From CAYYFX01 sp964571855 (GTDB lineage: Bacteria; ARS69): a DNA stretch of 64,000 nucleotides. The first letter of the stretch is position 1; every line of letters begins with the position of its first letter. Location of the stretch: assembly GCA_964571855.1 (NCBI GenBank), contig CAZNDO010000004.1, forward strand, positions 1 to 64,000. The letters run 5' to 3'. The position numbers and the translations under genes were made by a program. Shown piece after piece: positions 16,239 to 25,805 of this stretch. The notes under the pieces are model-generated. The model searched no databases, was not told the origin of the DNA, and worked only from the letters and a program-made list of their open reading frames with translations.

Positions 16239-17930
16239 CTACCGGAGCGGCGTGACCTTCCCCGTCCGCACGCCGTCCTCCGTCTCCAGCCGGTAGAAGA
16301 ACACGCCCGCCGGCTCGGCGCCGCGCGCGTCGCGGCCGTCCCAGGCCACGGCGTGCGCGCCCGCGTCGAAGCGACCGCCCGCCAACGTGCGCACGAGGCG
16401 GCCGGCCACGTCGTGGATCGACAGATCCACGTCCTGCGCGCGCGGCAGGTCGAAGCGGATGGACGTGGCGCCGCGGAACGGGTTCGGCTGCGCCTGCACG
16501 GACAGCGTGCGCGGCGCGGGCGCCGTCACCGGGGCGTCCACCGCGCCCGTGTAGCGGATGCGGCGCACCTCGGCCGTGAACAGAGCGATGTACCACAGGT
16601 CCCCCGTGAACGGATTCACCTCGATGGCCACCGGCCCGTCCGCGCCCGTGATGAAGTCCGACCAGCCCGTGATGTTGTCCGCGCCGTCCACCTGCAGGGC
16701 GCGGATCCAGCCGAAGGTCCAGTCCGCGAGGAAGTAGCGGCCCTGGTACGCGGGCGGATAGCTCGTGGCCGTGTAGAAGGAGCCGCCGATCACCGTTTCG
16801 CCGGTCCAGCCGTTCGGGAACGACAGCGACCCGTTCGTGTGGTGGATCCACGCGTCCGGCGTGGTGTACGGCTCGGGGTTCTCCGCGCTCGGCGCCGCGC
16901 CGCACAGCACGTTCGTGTTGCCCGTGTGCGTGGCCTGCACCGAGTCGTACAGCGCGTGCACGAACGGCCCCTCGATGCACGGCCAGCCGAAGTTCACCTC
17001 CGGACCGGGCGCGATGTTCAGCTCCTCGTAGGTGTCCAGGCCCACGTCGCCGATGTACAGCGTCCCCGGGTCGCCGTCCGCCTGCACGGTGGAGCCGGTG
17101 CCGGGACGGATGCAGAACCGGAACGGGTTGCGCAGCCCGTACAGCCAGATGCGGGACTCCTTGTCCGCGCCGTTCCCCGTCCAGTACGGGTTGGACGGCA
17201 GGCCGAGCCCCGTCTCCTTGTCGATGCGCAGCACCTTGCCGGCCATGCTGTTCAGGGTCTGGGCCCGGAACGCGCCGATGTTCTCCTCGGGGTCCACGTT
17301 CCCCATGTTGAACGCGATCGAGTCCAGGTTGCCCCGGTCCGCCACCTCCCAGTGCGCGCCCTCGCCGCAGCTCACGATCAGCGAGCCGTCGGCGGCGAAG
17401 CGCAAGGAGCCGATGGTGTGCGTGGTGTGCGTGGTCACGATGCCGGTGGCCCAGGTGGAGCCGATCAGCACCTGCCGGGTGGTCAGGTCCGCCACGTCCG
17501 GGTTGGTCGTGCTGACCCGGTAGCGCGTCACGCGGACGAAGCGGTCCTCGTCGTTCTCCACGCCGTCGGCGTTCGGATCCACCGTGTAGCCGAAGTACAC
17601 CCAGCGGTTCGTGGCGAAGTCCGGGTCGACGGCCAGGCCCAGCATCCCGAGGTCGGAGTAGCCGGCCACCTCGGCCCGGATGTCCAGGAACGGCACCGAC
17701 GCGCGCGTGCCGTCGGCGTGCACCATCCAGGCGCGGCCCGCGATCTCGGACACGATGTACCGGCCGTCCGGCAGGAACGCGATGGCCACCGGGTTCACGA
17801 AGACCGCGCCGGGGAACGCGTTCTCCACGACGAAGTCCGGCGGCGCGACGGGCACCGCGCGCGCCGGGGAGCCGGCGGCGGCCGCGACGAGGAGCAAGGC
17901 GAAGGCAAGGGGGTACTCGCGGCGACGCAT
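16239..17930 (-). CDS. Secreted PQQ-type sugar dehydrogenase-like beta-propeller with FlgD-type tail
   Basis: 563 residues. The start ATG at 17930 has AGGAG nine bases upstream and opens a good signal peptide (EYPLAFALLLVAAAAGSPARA); a longer frame upstream adds a charged, Cys-containing stretch and is rejected. The body matches soluble glucose/sorbosone dehydrogenase propellers: FLPDGRYIVSEIAGR, DLGMLGLAVDPDF, LRFAADGSLIVSCGEGAHW, GLRNPFRFCIRPG, YIGDVG and GWPCIEGP. The last 90 residues are the FlgD-like tail (WDGRDARGAEPAGVFFYRL, ending in Arg). Family members oxidise sugars with PQQ; cofactor use here is untested. Confidence 0.88.
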   Translation of the reverse strand: MRRREYPLAFALLLVAAAAGSPARAVPVAPPDFVVENAFPGAVFVNPVAIAFLPDGRYIVSEIAGRAWMVHADGTRASVPFLDIRAEVAGYSDLGMLGLAVDPDFATNRWVYFGYTVDPNADGVENDEDRFVRVTRYRVSTTNPDVADLTTRQVLIGSTWATGIVTTHTTHTIGSLRFAADGSLIVSCGEGAHWEVADRGNLDSIAFNMGNVDPEENIGAFRAQTLNSMAGKVLRIDKETGLGLPSNPYWTGNGADKESRIWLYGLRNPFRFCIRPGTGSTVQADGDPGTLYIGDVGLDTYEELNIAPGPEVNFGWPCIEGPFVHALYDSVQATHTGNTNVLCGAAPSAENPEPYTTPDAWIHHTNGSLSFPNGWTGETVIGGSFYTATSYPPAYQGRYFLADWTFGWIRALQVDGADNITGWSDFITGADGPVAIEVNPFTGDLWYIALFTAEVRRIRYTGAVDAPVTAPAPRTLSVQAQPNPFRGATSIRFDLPRAQDVDLSIHDVAGRLVRTLAGGRFDAGAHAVAWDGRDARGAEPAGVFFYRLETEDGVRTGKVTPLR

Positions 17931-17978
17931 CTGGGAATCTCCTGGTAGCGGGGGTCCGTTGTGCCGAACGAGGCAACG

Positions 17979-17984
17979 AGTATA
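17979..17984 (-). promoter_or_regulatory. -10 element TATACT for the propeller gene
   Basis: TATACT on the minus strand lies 49 bases upstream of the ATG at 17930. A good -35 box is not visible. Confidence 0.4.
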
Positions 17985-18024
17985 GCAGCCCGCGTGCGGT
18001 TCCTGCGGGCGCGGTCCCGGCGGC

Positions 18025-18052
18025 GGGAGCGGGTCGGTTCGCACCCGCTCCC
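18025..18052. terminator. Ten-base-pair hairpin, likely terminator of the MFS-lipoprotein transcript
   Basis: GGGAGCGGGT (18025-18034) and ACCCGCTCCC (18043-18052) are perfectly complementary with an 8-base loop. The hairpin is about 70 bases beyond the lipoprotein stop and upstream of the promoter-like TATACT of the next minus-strand gene. No U-tract follows. Confidence 0.5.
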
Positions 18053-18123
18053 CGCGGACGGCGGCGCCCGGTCTTGCCGCCGCTTGCGCTCCCCGGGCGT
18101 GGTTGGCACCCGGGTTGCGAACT

Positions 18124-18750
18124 TCAGCCGGCCTGCCCGGCCGACGGTTCCGGGGCCGCCGCCGGGTCGGCCGTCGCCGCGGGCCCGCCCGGGAACAGCA
18201 CGAACGCGGTCGCGTTGATCTCGAACGTCTTCCCCGCGATCTCCTCCGCCTTCAGCGTCCCGCTCTCCCCGGCGAGGTGCTCGGCGTCCGCCGGCGAGAT
18301 CTCCTTCGGGTAGAACGAACCCTGCAGCACGACGTGATGCCCGGCCGCGTCCTTCGGGAACGCGTAGTTGCCGCCGCAACCCGTGGACCAGCGCACCCAG
18401 ATCGGTTCGCCCTGGCCGTCCGTGATGGTCATCCAGCATCCCTTGGCCTGGCACACGGCCGCTGCCGTGCCCTCGATCAGCAGGGTCTTCTCGAAGAACG
18501 CCTCGGGGTTCGCGCGCACCTGCGCCAGCGTGACCGGCGCCGTGTCGACCGTGATCGCGTCCCCGATGCGGACCGCATCCGCCGGGAGCGCGGGGTTCTC
18601 CACGGCCGCCGCGACCGCGGGCGCCCCGCCGGCCGTCCCGGTTCCCTCCCCCGCGGGCGGCGCGGTCTCGCGCGCCGCGCACCCGAATGCCGCCATCAAC
18701 GCCATGCCCGCGGCCGCGCGCACCGCGGCCCGTCGAATCCCCTTCGTCAT
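18124..18750 (-). CDS. DUF4920 lipoprotein
   Basis: 208 residues. The N-terminus is a lipoprotein signal with lipobox AAFGC (Cys24), followed by an Ala/Pro-rich linker. The core resembles DUF4920: FFEKTLLIEGTAAAVCQAKGCWMTI, WVRWSTGCGGNYAFP, VVLQGSFYPKEIS and FEINATAFVLF. The domain is thought to be an OB-like fold; function is unknown. The ATG at 18750 overlaps the stop of the MFS gene by ATGA and has AAGGAG upstream, so it is coupled to the carrier. Location is the outer face of a membrane, by inference. Confidence 0.85.
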   Translation of the reverse strand: MTKGIRRAAVRAAAGMALMAAFGCAARETAPPAGEGTGTAGGAPAVAAAVENPALPADAVRIGDAITVDTAPVTLAQVRANPEAFFEKTLLIEGTAAAVCQAKGCWMTITDGQGEPIWVRWSTGCGGNYAFPKDAAGHHVVLQGSFYPKEISPADAEHLAGESGTLKAEEIAGKTFEINATAFVLFPGGPAATADPAAAPEPSAGQAG

Positions 18751-20480
18751 CGCTCGTCTCCTTGCCGGACCGGGGGGCCGGACCCCTTGGACTCCTTGAT
18801 CACCTCGTAGCGTCCGGCGGCCAGGAGTCCGACGGCGACCAGTGCCGCCGCAACCCCTCCGGACGCGAATCGTACCGGAGCATCCCACTCGCGTGCATCC
18901 AGGATGCGCCCGGCGAGCAGCGCCGCCGCCAGCGCGCTCACCGCCACCGCCGCGAGCAGCGCCGTGCGCGGCCCCGCCCCCCGTGCGAGCAGGCCCAGCG
19001 CGAGCAGGGAGGCCGCCCACAGCGCGAGGACGTCGCGGCCCGGGACACGCCAGTCCGGAGCGAGCGAGGCGCAGACCGGCGCCGCGAGCAGGAAGAGCGC
19101 CGCGAACTTCGCGAGGCGCTCCGCGGCCGCGCGGCCGGCCAGGATGCCGGGGTTCGCCGGCCGCAGGAACGGGATGACGAGCAGGGCCACGAGCGCGATC
19201 CACGCGTCCAGGCGCAGCGTGCGCGCGTAACCCCCCGCCTCCGCGTACGCCCCCTGCCACGCCGCGGAGTACGAGTACACGAGATTGTGCAGCGCCATGT
19301 AGCCCGAGAACTGCGTGGCCGCGACGATGGGCGAGGTCAGCCCCATGAACACCGCGACGCTCGTCCCGGCGATGAGCCCGGCGCAGAAGGAGTAGGCCAT
19401 CGAGCCGGCCACGTAGGTCGCCTCGGTGACGCCGGTCATGCCCTCCGATCCCACGAAGCGCGTGGCCAGCCAGAACCCGGGGATGGTGGTGAGCACCGTG
19501 AAGACGGAGAGCATGCGCCGGTGCCCGAACCGGTCCGAGAGCCAGCCCCCGGCCACGCAGCCCACCGCCGCGAGAACGGTGGTGATGGCGTTCAGCCGGG
19601 CGATGCGGTTCTCGTCCATCCCGAGGTCCACCTGCATGGTGGAGCCCAGCGCCAGGCCGAGCGCGAGCGCGCCGGGCGGCAGGAGCCCGTACACCACGCC
19701 GTTCACCGGCCCCGCCCCCGACAGGAAGAACCCGCGCACGAGATCGAGGAGGTACTTCGCCAGCCGCCGCACGACGGCGTGCACGATCCCCGCGACGCCG
19801 CGCATCGCATCGGCCGTCCCGCGCGCCGCCCCGGTCGCGGCGGCCGTGACCCGCGGCTCCCGGATGCGCAGCGAGACGAACCCGAGGATGAGCAGGATCA
19901 GTCCGCACACGAACGGGAACGTGGCGCGGAACCCGAACGCGCCGGCGAGCCAGATCGCGCCGCTCCCGCCGATGGCCTGCCCCAGGTACGACGCCCCGAA
20001 CATGAACCCGTTCGCCGTCCCGCGCTCGTCCTCCGGCAGCACCTGCACCGCCAGCGCGTCGATCGCGATGTCTTGCGTGGCGGCGAACAGGTTATGGATG
20101 ACGATGAGCACGGTGAGCAGCTTCAGGTCCGCCGCCGGGTCCACCACGATGACCACGCCGAGCGTGGCCGCCATGAGCAGCTGCGCGGTGACGATCCAGA
20201 AGCGGCGCGCCCCGAAGCGCTCCACGCGGACGAGATCCACGAACGGGGCCCACGCCCACTTGAAGCCCCACGGCGCGTACAACGACGCCGTGAACAGGCC
20301 GATCTCGGTCAGCCCCACGCCCTGCTGGCGCATCCAGGTGACCAGCGCGATGGCGGAGAAGCCGAAGGGGATCCCTTCCGAGAGGTACAGCAGGGAGAAC
20401 GCGGCCAGCCGGCCGCGCCGCGTCTCGAGGACGTTGTCCGGCAGCACGCGCACCCCGGGCGGAAGGCTCCCGGAGGGCAT
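18747..20480 (-). CDS. MFS transporter, AmpG/PAT-like
   Basis: 577 residues with about 14 hydrophobic segments. The start of the transport domain (LAAFSLLYLSEGIPFGFSAIALVTWMRQQGVGLTEIG) and WGFKWAWAPFVD, with ATQDIAIDALAVQ further on, are typical of AmpG-like carriers of muropeptides or acetyl-CoA. A gap around residues 190-260 holds an amphipathic insert. The ATG at 20480 has no clear ribosome site; a GTG ten codons later is possible. It lies 51 bases after the phosphorylase gene with no convincing promoter between them. Substrate cannot be read from sequence. Confidence 0.8.
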   Translation of the reverse strand: MPSGSLPPGVRVLPDNVLETRRGRLAAFSLLYLSEGIPFGFSAIALVTWMRQQGVGLTEIGLFTASLYAPWGFKWAWAPFVDLVRVERFGARRFWIVTAQLLMAATLGVVIVVDPAADLKLLTVLIVIHNLFAATQDIAIDALAVQVLPEDERGTANGFMFGASYLGQAIGGSGAIWLAGAFGFRATFPFVCGLILLILGFVSLRIREPRVTAAATGAARGTADAMRGVAGIVHAVVRRLAKYLLDLVRGFFLSGAGPVNGVVYGLLPPGALALGLALGSTMQVDLGMDENRIARLNAITTVLAAVGCVAGGWLSDRFGHRRMLSVFTVLTTIPGFWLATRFVGSEGMTGVTEATYVAGSMAYSFCAGLIAGTSVAVFMGLTSPIVAATQFSGYMALHNLVYSYSAAWQGAYAEAGGYARTLRLDAWIALVALLVIPFLRPANPGILAGRAAAERLAKFAALFLLAAPVCASLAPDWRVPGRDVLALWAASLLALGLLARGAGPRTALLAAVAVSALAAALLAGRILDAREWDAPVRFASGGVAAALVAVGLLAAGRYEVIKESKGSGPPVRQGDER

Positions 20481-20531
20481 CCCCGGGGCGACGGACGAGG
20501 CGGCAAGGTACCGCCCCGCCCTCCCGCGCGT

Positions 20532-23135
20532 CTACACGTGCGCGTGCTCGGGCGCGGCGCGCCCGACCGCGTCCCCGCTCCACCGGATCAGCCCGGGCAG
20601 GAACGGGTGCGCGAGGTCCGCGTTGCGCGGCAGGATCCGCACGGCGTAGCCGCGATGCCCCGTGCGGCGGCACGGGACCTCCCCGCGGAACCACGCGCTG
20701 CCCTCGCTCGGCGCGGCGTCCAGCTGCATGGGAAGCGTCTCCGAGTCCACGATCTCCCCCTGCGCGTCCACCTCGCCGTGGAAGATCTGCACGGAGATCT
20801 CGTCCGGCTCCAGGCCGCCCAGCTGCACGCGGGCGCGCACCGGCACCACCTGCCCCACGGAGCACTCGGACACGTCCGGGGCGTCGATCTCCGCGATGCC
20901 CACGCCGGGCCACTTCGCCGCCACCTTCGCCTTCCAGGCGGCGAGCGCGCGCGCGCCGCGGAAGTCGTCCGCGCGCAGCGTGGCGGAGCGGCGCAGCGCG
21001 GGGAAGTAGCACCGCGTGGCATACTCGGCCACCATGCGGCTCGTGTTGAAGCGCGGCGCCACGCCGCGGATGGCCTCCTTCATCATGCGGACCCACCCGC
21101 GCGGGATGCCGTCCCGGCCGCGGTCGTAGAACAGCGGGATCACCTCGTGCTCCAGCAGGTCGTAGATGGCGCCCGACTCCACGTCGTCCTGCAGCACGGG
21201 GTCCGTGTACTCCTCCCCCGCGCCGATGGACCAGCCGTTGTGCTCGGCCGCCGCCTCGTCCCACCAGCCGTCCAGCACGCTCATGTTGATGGCGCCGTTC
21301 GCGGACGCCTTCATGCCGCTCGTGCCGGACGCCTCCAGCGGGCGGCGCGGGTTGTTCAGCCACACGTCCACGCCCTGCACGAGGTGCGCGGCAACGTCCA
21401 TGTCGTAGTCCTCCACGAACACGAGCCGTCCGCGCACGCCGGCCTCCCGGGAGAACTTCACGATCTCCTGGATCAGCTTCTTGCCCGCGTCGTCCCGGGG
21501 GTGCGACTTCCCGGCGAAGATGAACTGCACCGGCCGGCGCGTGTCCGCGAGCATCGCGCGCAGGCGGGCCGGATCCCTCAGGATCAGGTTGCCGCGCTTG
21601 TACGGCGCGAACCGCCGGGCGAACCCGATGGTGAGCGCGGTGGCGTCCAGGATCTCGTTGACGGCCACGATCTCCACCGACGTGGCGTTCGCGTTCTCCA
21701 GCTGCTTCCGGAGCCGCGCGCGCACGTAGGAGACCAGGCGCTGCCGCTGCACCTCGTGCGTCCGCCAGAGCACCTCCGCCGGGACCTTGTCGATCCCGTC
21801 CCAGAGCGCCGACACGTCCGGGTCGCGCGACCAGCGCGGCCCCAGGTACCGGTCGAAGAGCTCGCGCATCTCGCGCGAGATCCAGGTCTGCGTGTGCACG
21901 CCGTTCGTCACCGAGTCGATGGGGACCTCGTGCTCCGGCACGCCGGGCCACAGGTAGTTCCACATCCGGCGGCTGACGCGCCCGTGCAGCTTCGCCACGC
22001 CGTTCGCGAGATCGGCGTTGCGCAGCGCGAAGACGGCCATGTTGAAGGGGCCCTTGGACTCGCCCGGGCGCTCCCGCCCGAGATCCATGAACTCCTCCTC
22101 GGAGAGACCGAAGGTGCCGCGCCAGTCGCCGCCGAAGATGCGGAGGATCTGCTCCCGGGAGAACAGGTCGATCGACGCCGGCACCGGCGTGTGCGTGGTG
22201 AACACGCAGGACGCGGCCGCCGCCTCGTGCGCCTCCCGGAACGTGAGCTTGTCCCGCTCCATGAGGATGCGGATGCGCTCCAGCACCAGGAACGCGGAGT
22301 GGCCCTCGTTCATGTGGCACAGGTCCGGCTCCATCCCGAGCGCGCACAGCGCCCGCAGCCCGCCCACGCCCAGCACGAACTCCTGCAGCAGCCGCATGTC
22401 CGTATCCCCGCCGTACAGGTCGAACGTGATCCCGCGGTGCTCGGACCGGTTCTGCAGGATGTTCGTGTCCAGCAGCACCAGCGGCACGCGCCCGACCTCG
22501 GCGCGCCACACCTTCACGTGCAGGGTGTTCCCGTCCAGCGGCAGGTGCAGGACGATCTCCTGCCCGTCCGCGTCCTTCGCCGGCCGCAGCGGCAGGTTGT
22601 GGAAGTCGTTGACGGGATAGCTTTCCTGCTGCCAGCCGTCGTTGTTCAGGTACTGCTGGAAGTAGCCGCGCTGGTACAGGAGCCCCACGCCCACGAGCGG
22701 CAGGCCGAGGTCCGACGCCGACTTCAGGTGGTCCCCCGCCAGGACCCCGAGGCCTCCCGAGTACAGGGGGAGGCACGCGGACAACCCGAACTCCGCGGAG
22801 AAGTACCCGATGCGCGCCCCCGTCCCTGCCTCGGAGGACTTCTCGAACCAGGTGGTGCGGCTGCCGCGGTACTTCACGTAGTCGCTCCACACGCGCTGCA
22901 CGTTGGCCAGGATGGCGTCGTCCACGGCGCACTCCTCCAGCCGCGCCTGCGCGATCCGGCCCAGGAACAGCACGGGGTTCGCGCCGCACCGGTCCCAGAG
23001 ATCCGGGTCCATCATGCGGAACAGCTCGCAGGTGCCCGGATCCCAGCTGAAGCGCAGGTTCCACGCGAGCTCCCGGAGAGGCTCCAGCGGCTGCGGCAGC
23101 TGGGGGACGACGGCGAAGGACTGGTGTGGACGCAT
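20532..23135 (-). CDS. glgP: Alpha-glucan (glycogen/maltodextrin) phosphorylase
   Basis: 867 residues. A DUF3417 domain comes first (RELAWNLRFSWDPGTCELFRMM), then the GT35 phosphorylase body: GYFSAEFGLSACLPLYSGGLG, CHMNEGHSAFLVLERIR, FTTHTPVPA, TIGFARRFAPYKR and the PLP site EASGTSGMKASANG, whose Lys binds the cofactor. It releases glucose-1-phosphate from alpha-1,4-glucans in the cytoplasm. It is the shorter, archaeal/MalP-like alpha-glucan phosphorylase type. ATG at 23135 follows GGGAGG very closely; the 44 in-frame codons upstream are not family-like. A TAGGTT -10-like box lies at 23193-23188. Confidence 0.93.
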   Translation of the reverse strand: MRPHQSFAVVPQLPQPLEPLRELAWNLRFSWDPGTCELFRMMDPDLWDRCGANPVLFLGRIAQARLEECAVDDAILANVQRVWSDYVKYRGSRTTWFEKSSEAGTGARIGYFSAEFGLSACLPLYSGGLGVLAGDHLKSASDLGLPLVGVGLLYQRGYFQQYLNNDGWQQESYPVNDFHNLPLRPAKDADGQEIVLHLPLDGNTLHVKVWRAEVGRVPLVLLDTNILQNRSEHRGITFDLYGGDTDMRLLQEFVLGVGGLRALCALGMEPDLCHMNEGHSAFLVLERIRILMERDKLTFREAHEAAAASCVFTTHTPVPASIDLFSREQILRIFGGDWRGTFGLSEEEFMDLGRERPGESKGPFNMAVFALRNADLANGVAKLHGRVSRRMWNYLWPGVPEHEVPIDSVTNGVHTQTWISREMRELFDRYLGPRWSRDPDVSALWDGIDKVPAEVLWRTHEVQRQRLVSYVRARLRKQLENANATSVEIVAVNEILDATALTIGFARRFAPYKRGNLILRDPARLRAMLADTRRPVQFIFAGKSHPRDDAGKKLIQEIVKFSREAGVRGRLVFVEDYDMDVAAHLVQGVDVWLNNPRRPLEASGTSGMKASANGAINMSVLDGWWDEAAAEHNGWSIGAGEEYTDPVLQDDVESGAIYDLLEHEVIPLFYDRGRDGIPRGWVRMMKEAIRGVAPRFNTSRMVAEYATRCYFPALRRSATLRADDFRGARALAAWKAKVAAKWPGVGIAEIDAPDVSECSVGQVVPVRARVQLGGLEPDEISVQIFHGEVDAQGEIVDSETLPMQLDAAPSEGSAWFRGEVPCRRTGHRGYAVRILPRNADLAHPFLPGLIRWSGDAVGRAAPEHAHV

Positions 23136-23285
23136 GGCCTCCCTCTCGAGGACGGGTTCGGGGACCTCCCCGGGCAGAAGATCGGTGAACCTAGCACCGG
23201 TCCCGAGTCGGAATCGACCGGAGTCCCGACCGTACCCTCCGGACGAACCCGCCCGCCCGGAATACACCCGATGAATGGTGTGTCC

Positions 23286-24233
23286 CTAGGTGCGCTCCCG
23301 GACCTCCCCCGGCCCGGGCTGCCCGGCGGAGCTTCCGCGGAGCGACGCCACGATCGACCCCGCGAGCAGCAGCAGGATGACCGCCAGTGAGGTCCCCGCG
23401 GGGATGTGCACCACGTCGGACAGCAGCATCTTCGCGCCCACGAACACGAGGATCAACGCGAGCCCGTACTTGAGGCGGTCGAAACGGCTGACCGCCTCGG
23501 CCAGCAGGAAGTACATCGAGCGCAGCCCGAGGATGGCGAACGCGTTGCTGGTGAATACGAGGAACGGCTCCCGCGTGACCGCGAAGATGGCGGGGATGGA
23601 GTCCACCGCGAACACGACGTCGGAGGTCTCCACCAGCAGGAGCGCGAGGAACAGCGGCGTGGCCATGCGCCGCCCGTTCTCCACCGTCCACAGCTTCTGG
23701 CCGTCGTAGTTCGGCGTGACCGGCAGGAAGCGCCGCGCGAGGCGCAGCACGGGATCCCGCTCCGCGTCGTACGGCGCGTCGTGCTGCCGGACGAGCTTCA
23801 CCGCGGAGAACAGCAGGATGGCGCCGAACACGTACATGATCCAGTGGAACTGGTGCAGCAGGAACGCGCCCGCCGCGATGAACGCGCCCCGCATCGCCAC
23901 CGCACCGAGGATCCCCCAGAACAGCACGCGATGCTGGTACTCGGGCGGGATCCGGAAGTACGCGAAGATGAGGTAGATGACGAAGACGTTGTCCGCGCTG
24001 AGCGAGTACTCCACAAGGTACCCGGTGATGAACTCGAGCGCGGGCTGCCGCCCGGCGATCCGCCACAGCAGCGCCCCGAAGATCAGCGCGAGGCTGACCC
24101 ACACCGCGCTCCACGTGGCCGCCTCGCGCGGCCGCACGCGATGCGAGTGCCGGTGGAAGACGCCCAGGTCCAGCGCGAGCATGGCGAAGATGAAGGCCAG
24201 GAAGCCCAACCAGAAGACGAGAGGGACGTCCAT
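23286..24233 (-). CDS. TerC/Alx-family membrane protein
   Basis: 315 residues with about nine membrane helices. Family signatures are clear: FITGYLVEYSLSADNVFVIYLIFAYF, VLFWGILGAVAMRGAFI, LLLVETSDVVFAVDSIPAIFAVT and NAFAILGLRSMYFLL, with the conserved acidic residues in the helices. Alx-type members export Mn. ATG at 24233 has GAGGAG upstream and a strong promoter lies 46-74 bases before it. The leader is only about 40 bases, too short for the yybP-ykoY Mn riboswitch often found before this family. Confidence 0.93.
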   Translation of the reverse strand: MDVPLVFWLGFLAFIFAMLALDLGVFHRHSHRVRPREAATWSAVWVSLALIFGALLWRIAGRQPALEFITGYLVEYSLSADNVFVIYLIFAYFRIPPEYQHRVLFWGILGAVAMRGAFIAAGAFLLHQFHWIMYVFGAILLFSAVKLVRQHDAPYDAERDPVLRLARRFLPVTPNYDGQKLWTVENGRRMATPLFLALLLVETSDVVFAVDSIPAIFAVTREPFLVFTSNAFAILGLRSMYFLLAEAVSRFDRLKYGLALILVFVGAKMLLSDVVHIPAGTSLAVILLLLAGSIVASLRGSSAGQPGPGEVRERT

Positions 24234-24278
24234 GCGCTCCTCGACCGGATGCGGCGGTTGCGGCCCGACCGGCCGGCG

Positions 24279-24307
24279 AATCTAGGGACGGCCCGCGGGG
24301 GCGTCAA
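24279..24307 (-). promoter_or_regulatory. Promoter for the terC-like gene
   Basis: On the minus strand TTGACG (24307-24302), a 17-base spacer and TAGATT (24284-24279) form one of the best promoters in the window. Confidence 0.7.
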
Positions 24308-24324
24308 GGAAGGGCGAACGGCGT

Positions 24325-24354
24325 CCGAAGAGCCTGGGAAGGACTCCCCTTCGG
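24325..24354 (+). promoter_or_regulatory. Stem-loop in front of the beta-helix gene
   Basis: CCGAAG (24325-24330) pairs with CTTCGG (24349-24354), and inside it GGGA (24336-24339) pairs with TCCC (24345-24348). It ends 11 bases before the ATG. It could influence ribosome access; a role is not shown. Confidence 0.3.
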
Positions 24355-24365
24355 CCCGGGAGCGT

Positions 24366-25805
24366 ATGACCCTCTCCGCCTCCGCCGTCCGCATTCCCGC
24401 CGAACCCGTGCGCGCCGCGAGCGGCTCCGGCACGATCGAGTCGCCCTGGCTCGGCTGGGAGGACCAGGTCGAGTCCGCGCTCCGCGGGGACCCGCGAACG
24501 TTTCTCTTCGCCGCGGGTTTCTGGGGTGTGGGCCGGACGGTGAGGCTCGGGACCGGCGTGGAGGTCGGTCCGGAGCACGCCGAGGAGGGTCGGCCCTGGC
24601 TCGTGCCCGTCGCCGACGTGGACGCGCTGCTGCTCGTGGACGGAAGCCACGAGACGGGCGTCCAGGGCGTGGGGCTGGAGGGCCGGGGCGGGCGCGCCCG
24701 GCACGGCCTGATCATCCGCTGCGGCACGCGCGCCCTGGTGCGGGGCTGCCGCTTCGACGACTTCACCGCGCGCGACGGCGCCGCGCTGCGCGTCGCGGGC
24801 GAGTCCGCGGACCGCTGGGTGCGCGGCGTCGTGGTGGAGGCCTGCACGTTCCTGAACGGGACCGTCGGCCTCTCGGTCGAACGGGATGCGCGCGACCTCC
24901 TCGTGGCGAACAACCGCTTCGAGGACTTCGGCGGGCCGTCCATCCGGGTGGACCCGCGGGGGGATCGGGTGGATTACGGGATGCTCCTCGTGCGGAACCG
25001 CATCCGGGACACGCGTCCCGGGCGCGCGCACGCGCTGGTCCGGATCGGATCCGGCGCGCAGGACCTGCGCTTCGCGGAGAACCGCCTCGAGGGCCCGGAA
25101 GACGGCGGATCGCCCGCGCCCGACGCGCCCCCGGGAATCGATCTCGAGGGCGGCGGATCCGCGGAGCGGCTGCGCGTCGAGATCATGACGAACGTGTTCA
25201 CGTCCCTGCGCGGGCCCGCCCTCGAGGCGCGGCAGTGCGGCCCGGGCTTCCTCGCCTCCGGCAACGAGGTCGCCGGATGCGGGACCTCGCATCGCGCCGC
25301 CGTGTCGCTGTCGGACTGCCGGGGCGCGCTCCTGGAGGACAACATCATCACCGCGCCCCGCGGAACGGGGCTGCGCCTGGCGCAGTGCCGCCGCGTGCGC
25401 GCGCACGGCAATGAGGTCCTGTCCCCGGGAGCGGGGGCCGACGCGTCGACGCACCCGGCGCCGGGCATCGTGCTCGAGGGCGTGCGGGGACACCGCGTGC
25501 GCCTGGGCGACAATCGCGTCGTCGGCGCCACGGGTGCGGGCATCGACGTGCGGGACGGCGCCGCGCTGCGCATCGTGGGCAACGAGGTGCAGGAGTGCCA
25601 CGAGGGCATCCGCGTGCGGGCCGGGCGCGCCGTAATGCTGGTGGGCAACGACTGCCGGGCGAACGGCACCGGCATCGCGGTGGATCGCGGGGTGTCGCGC
25701 GTGGTCCTCGCGCTGAACTGCGCGGTGCGGAACGGCCGCACCGACCTGAGCGTCCGCGGCTCGCGCGTGCGGCGCCGCGACAACAAGGTGGAGCGGGAGG
25801 AGTAG
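24366..25805 (+). CDS. Right-handed parallel beta-helix protein
   Basis: 479 residues built from short repeats of the kind NRFEDFGGPSIRV, NRIRDTRPGRA, NEVAGCGTSHRAAVSLSDC, DNIITAPRGTGLRL and NEVQECHEGIRV, the pattern of NosD/pectate-lyase-like beta-helix proteins. No signal peptide or membrane segment is obvious, which is unusual because most family members are exported. No catalytic residues can be assigned. ATG at 24366 follows GGGAG. It is divergent from terC. Confidence 0.75.
   Translation: MTLSASAVRIPAEPVRAASGSGTIESPWLGWEDQVESALRGDPRTFLFAAGFWGVGRTVRLGTGVEVGPEHAEEGRPWLVPVADVDALLLVDGSHETGVQGVGLEGRGGRARHGLIIRCGTRALVRGCRFDDFTARDGAALRVAGESADRWVRGVVVEACTFLNGTVGLSVERDARDLLVANNRFEDFGGPSIRVDPRGDRVDYGMLLVRNRIRDTRPGRAHALVRIGSGAQDLRFAENRLEGPEDGGSPAPDAPPGIDLEGGGSAERLRVEIMTNVFTSLRGPALEARQCGPGFLASGNEVAGCGTSHRAAVSLSDCRGALLEDNIITAPRGTGLRLAQCRRVRAHGNEVLSPGAGADASTHPAPGIVLEGVRGHRVRLGDNRVVGATGAGIDVRDGAALRIVGNEVQECHEGIRVRAGRAVMLVGNDCRANGTGIAVDRGVSRVVLALNCAVRNGRTDLSVRGSRVRRRDNKVEREE

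Noticed and set aside
18687..23390. Plus-strand open frame of about 1560 codons
   Set aside because: It is antisense to the MFS carrier and alpha-glucan phosphorylase, both of which have full family motifs.
24234..24278. Possible yybP-ykoY Mn riboswitch before the terC-like gene
   Set aside because: The promoter leaves a leader of only about 40 bases, too short for that aptamer.
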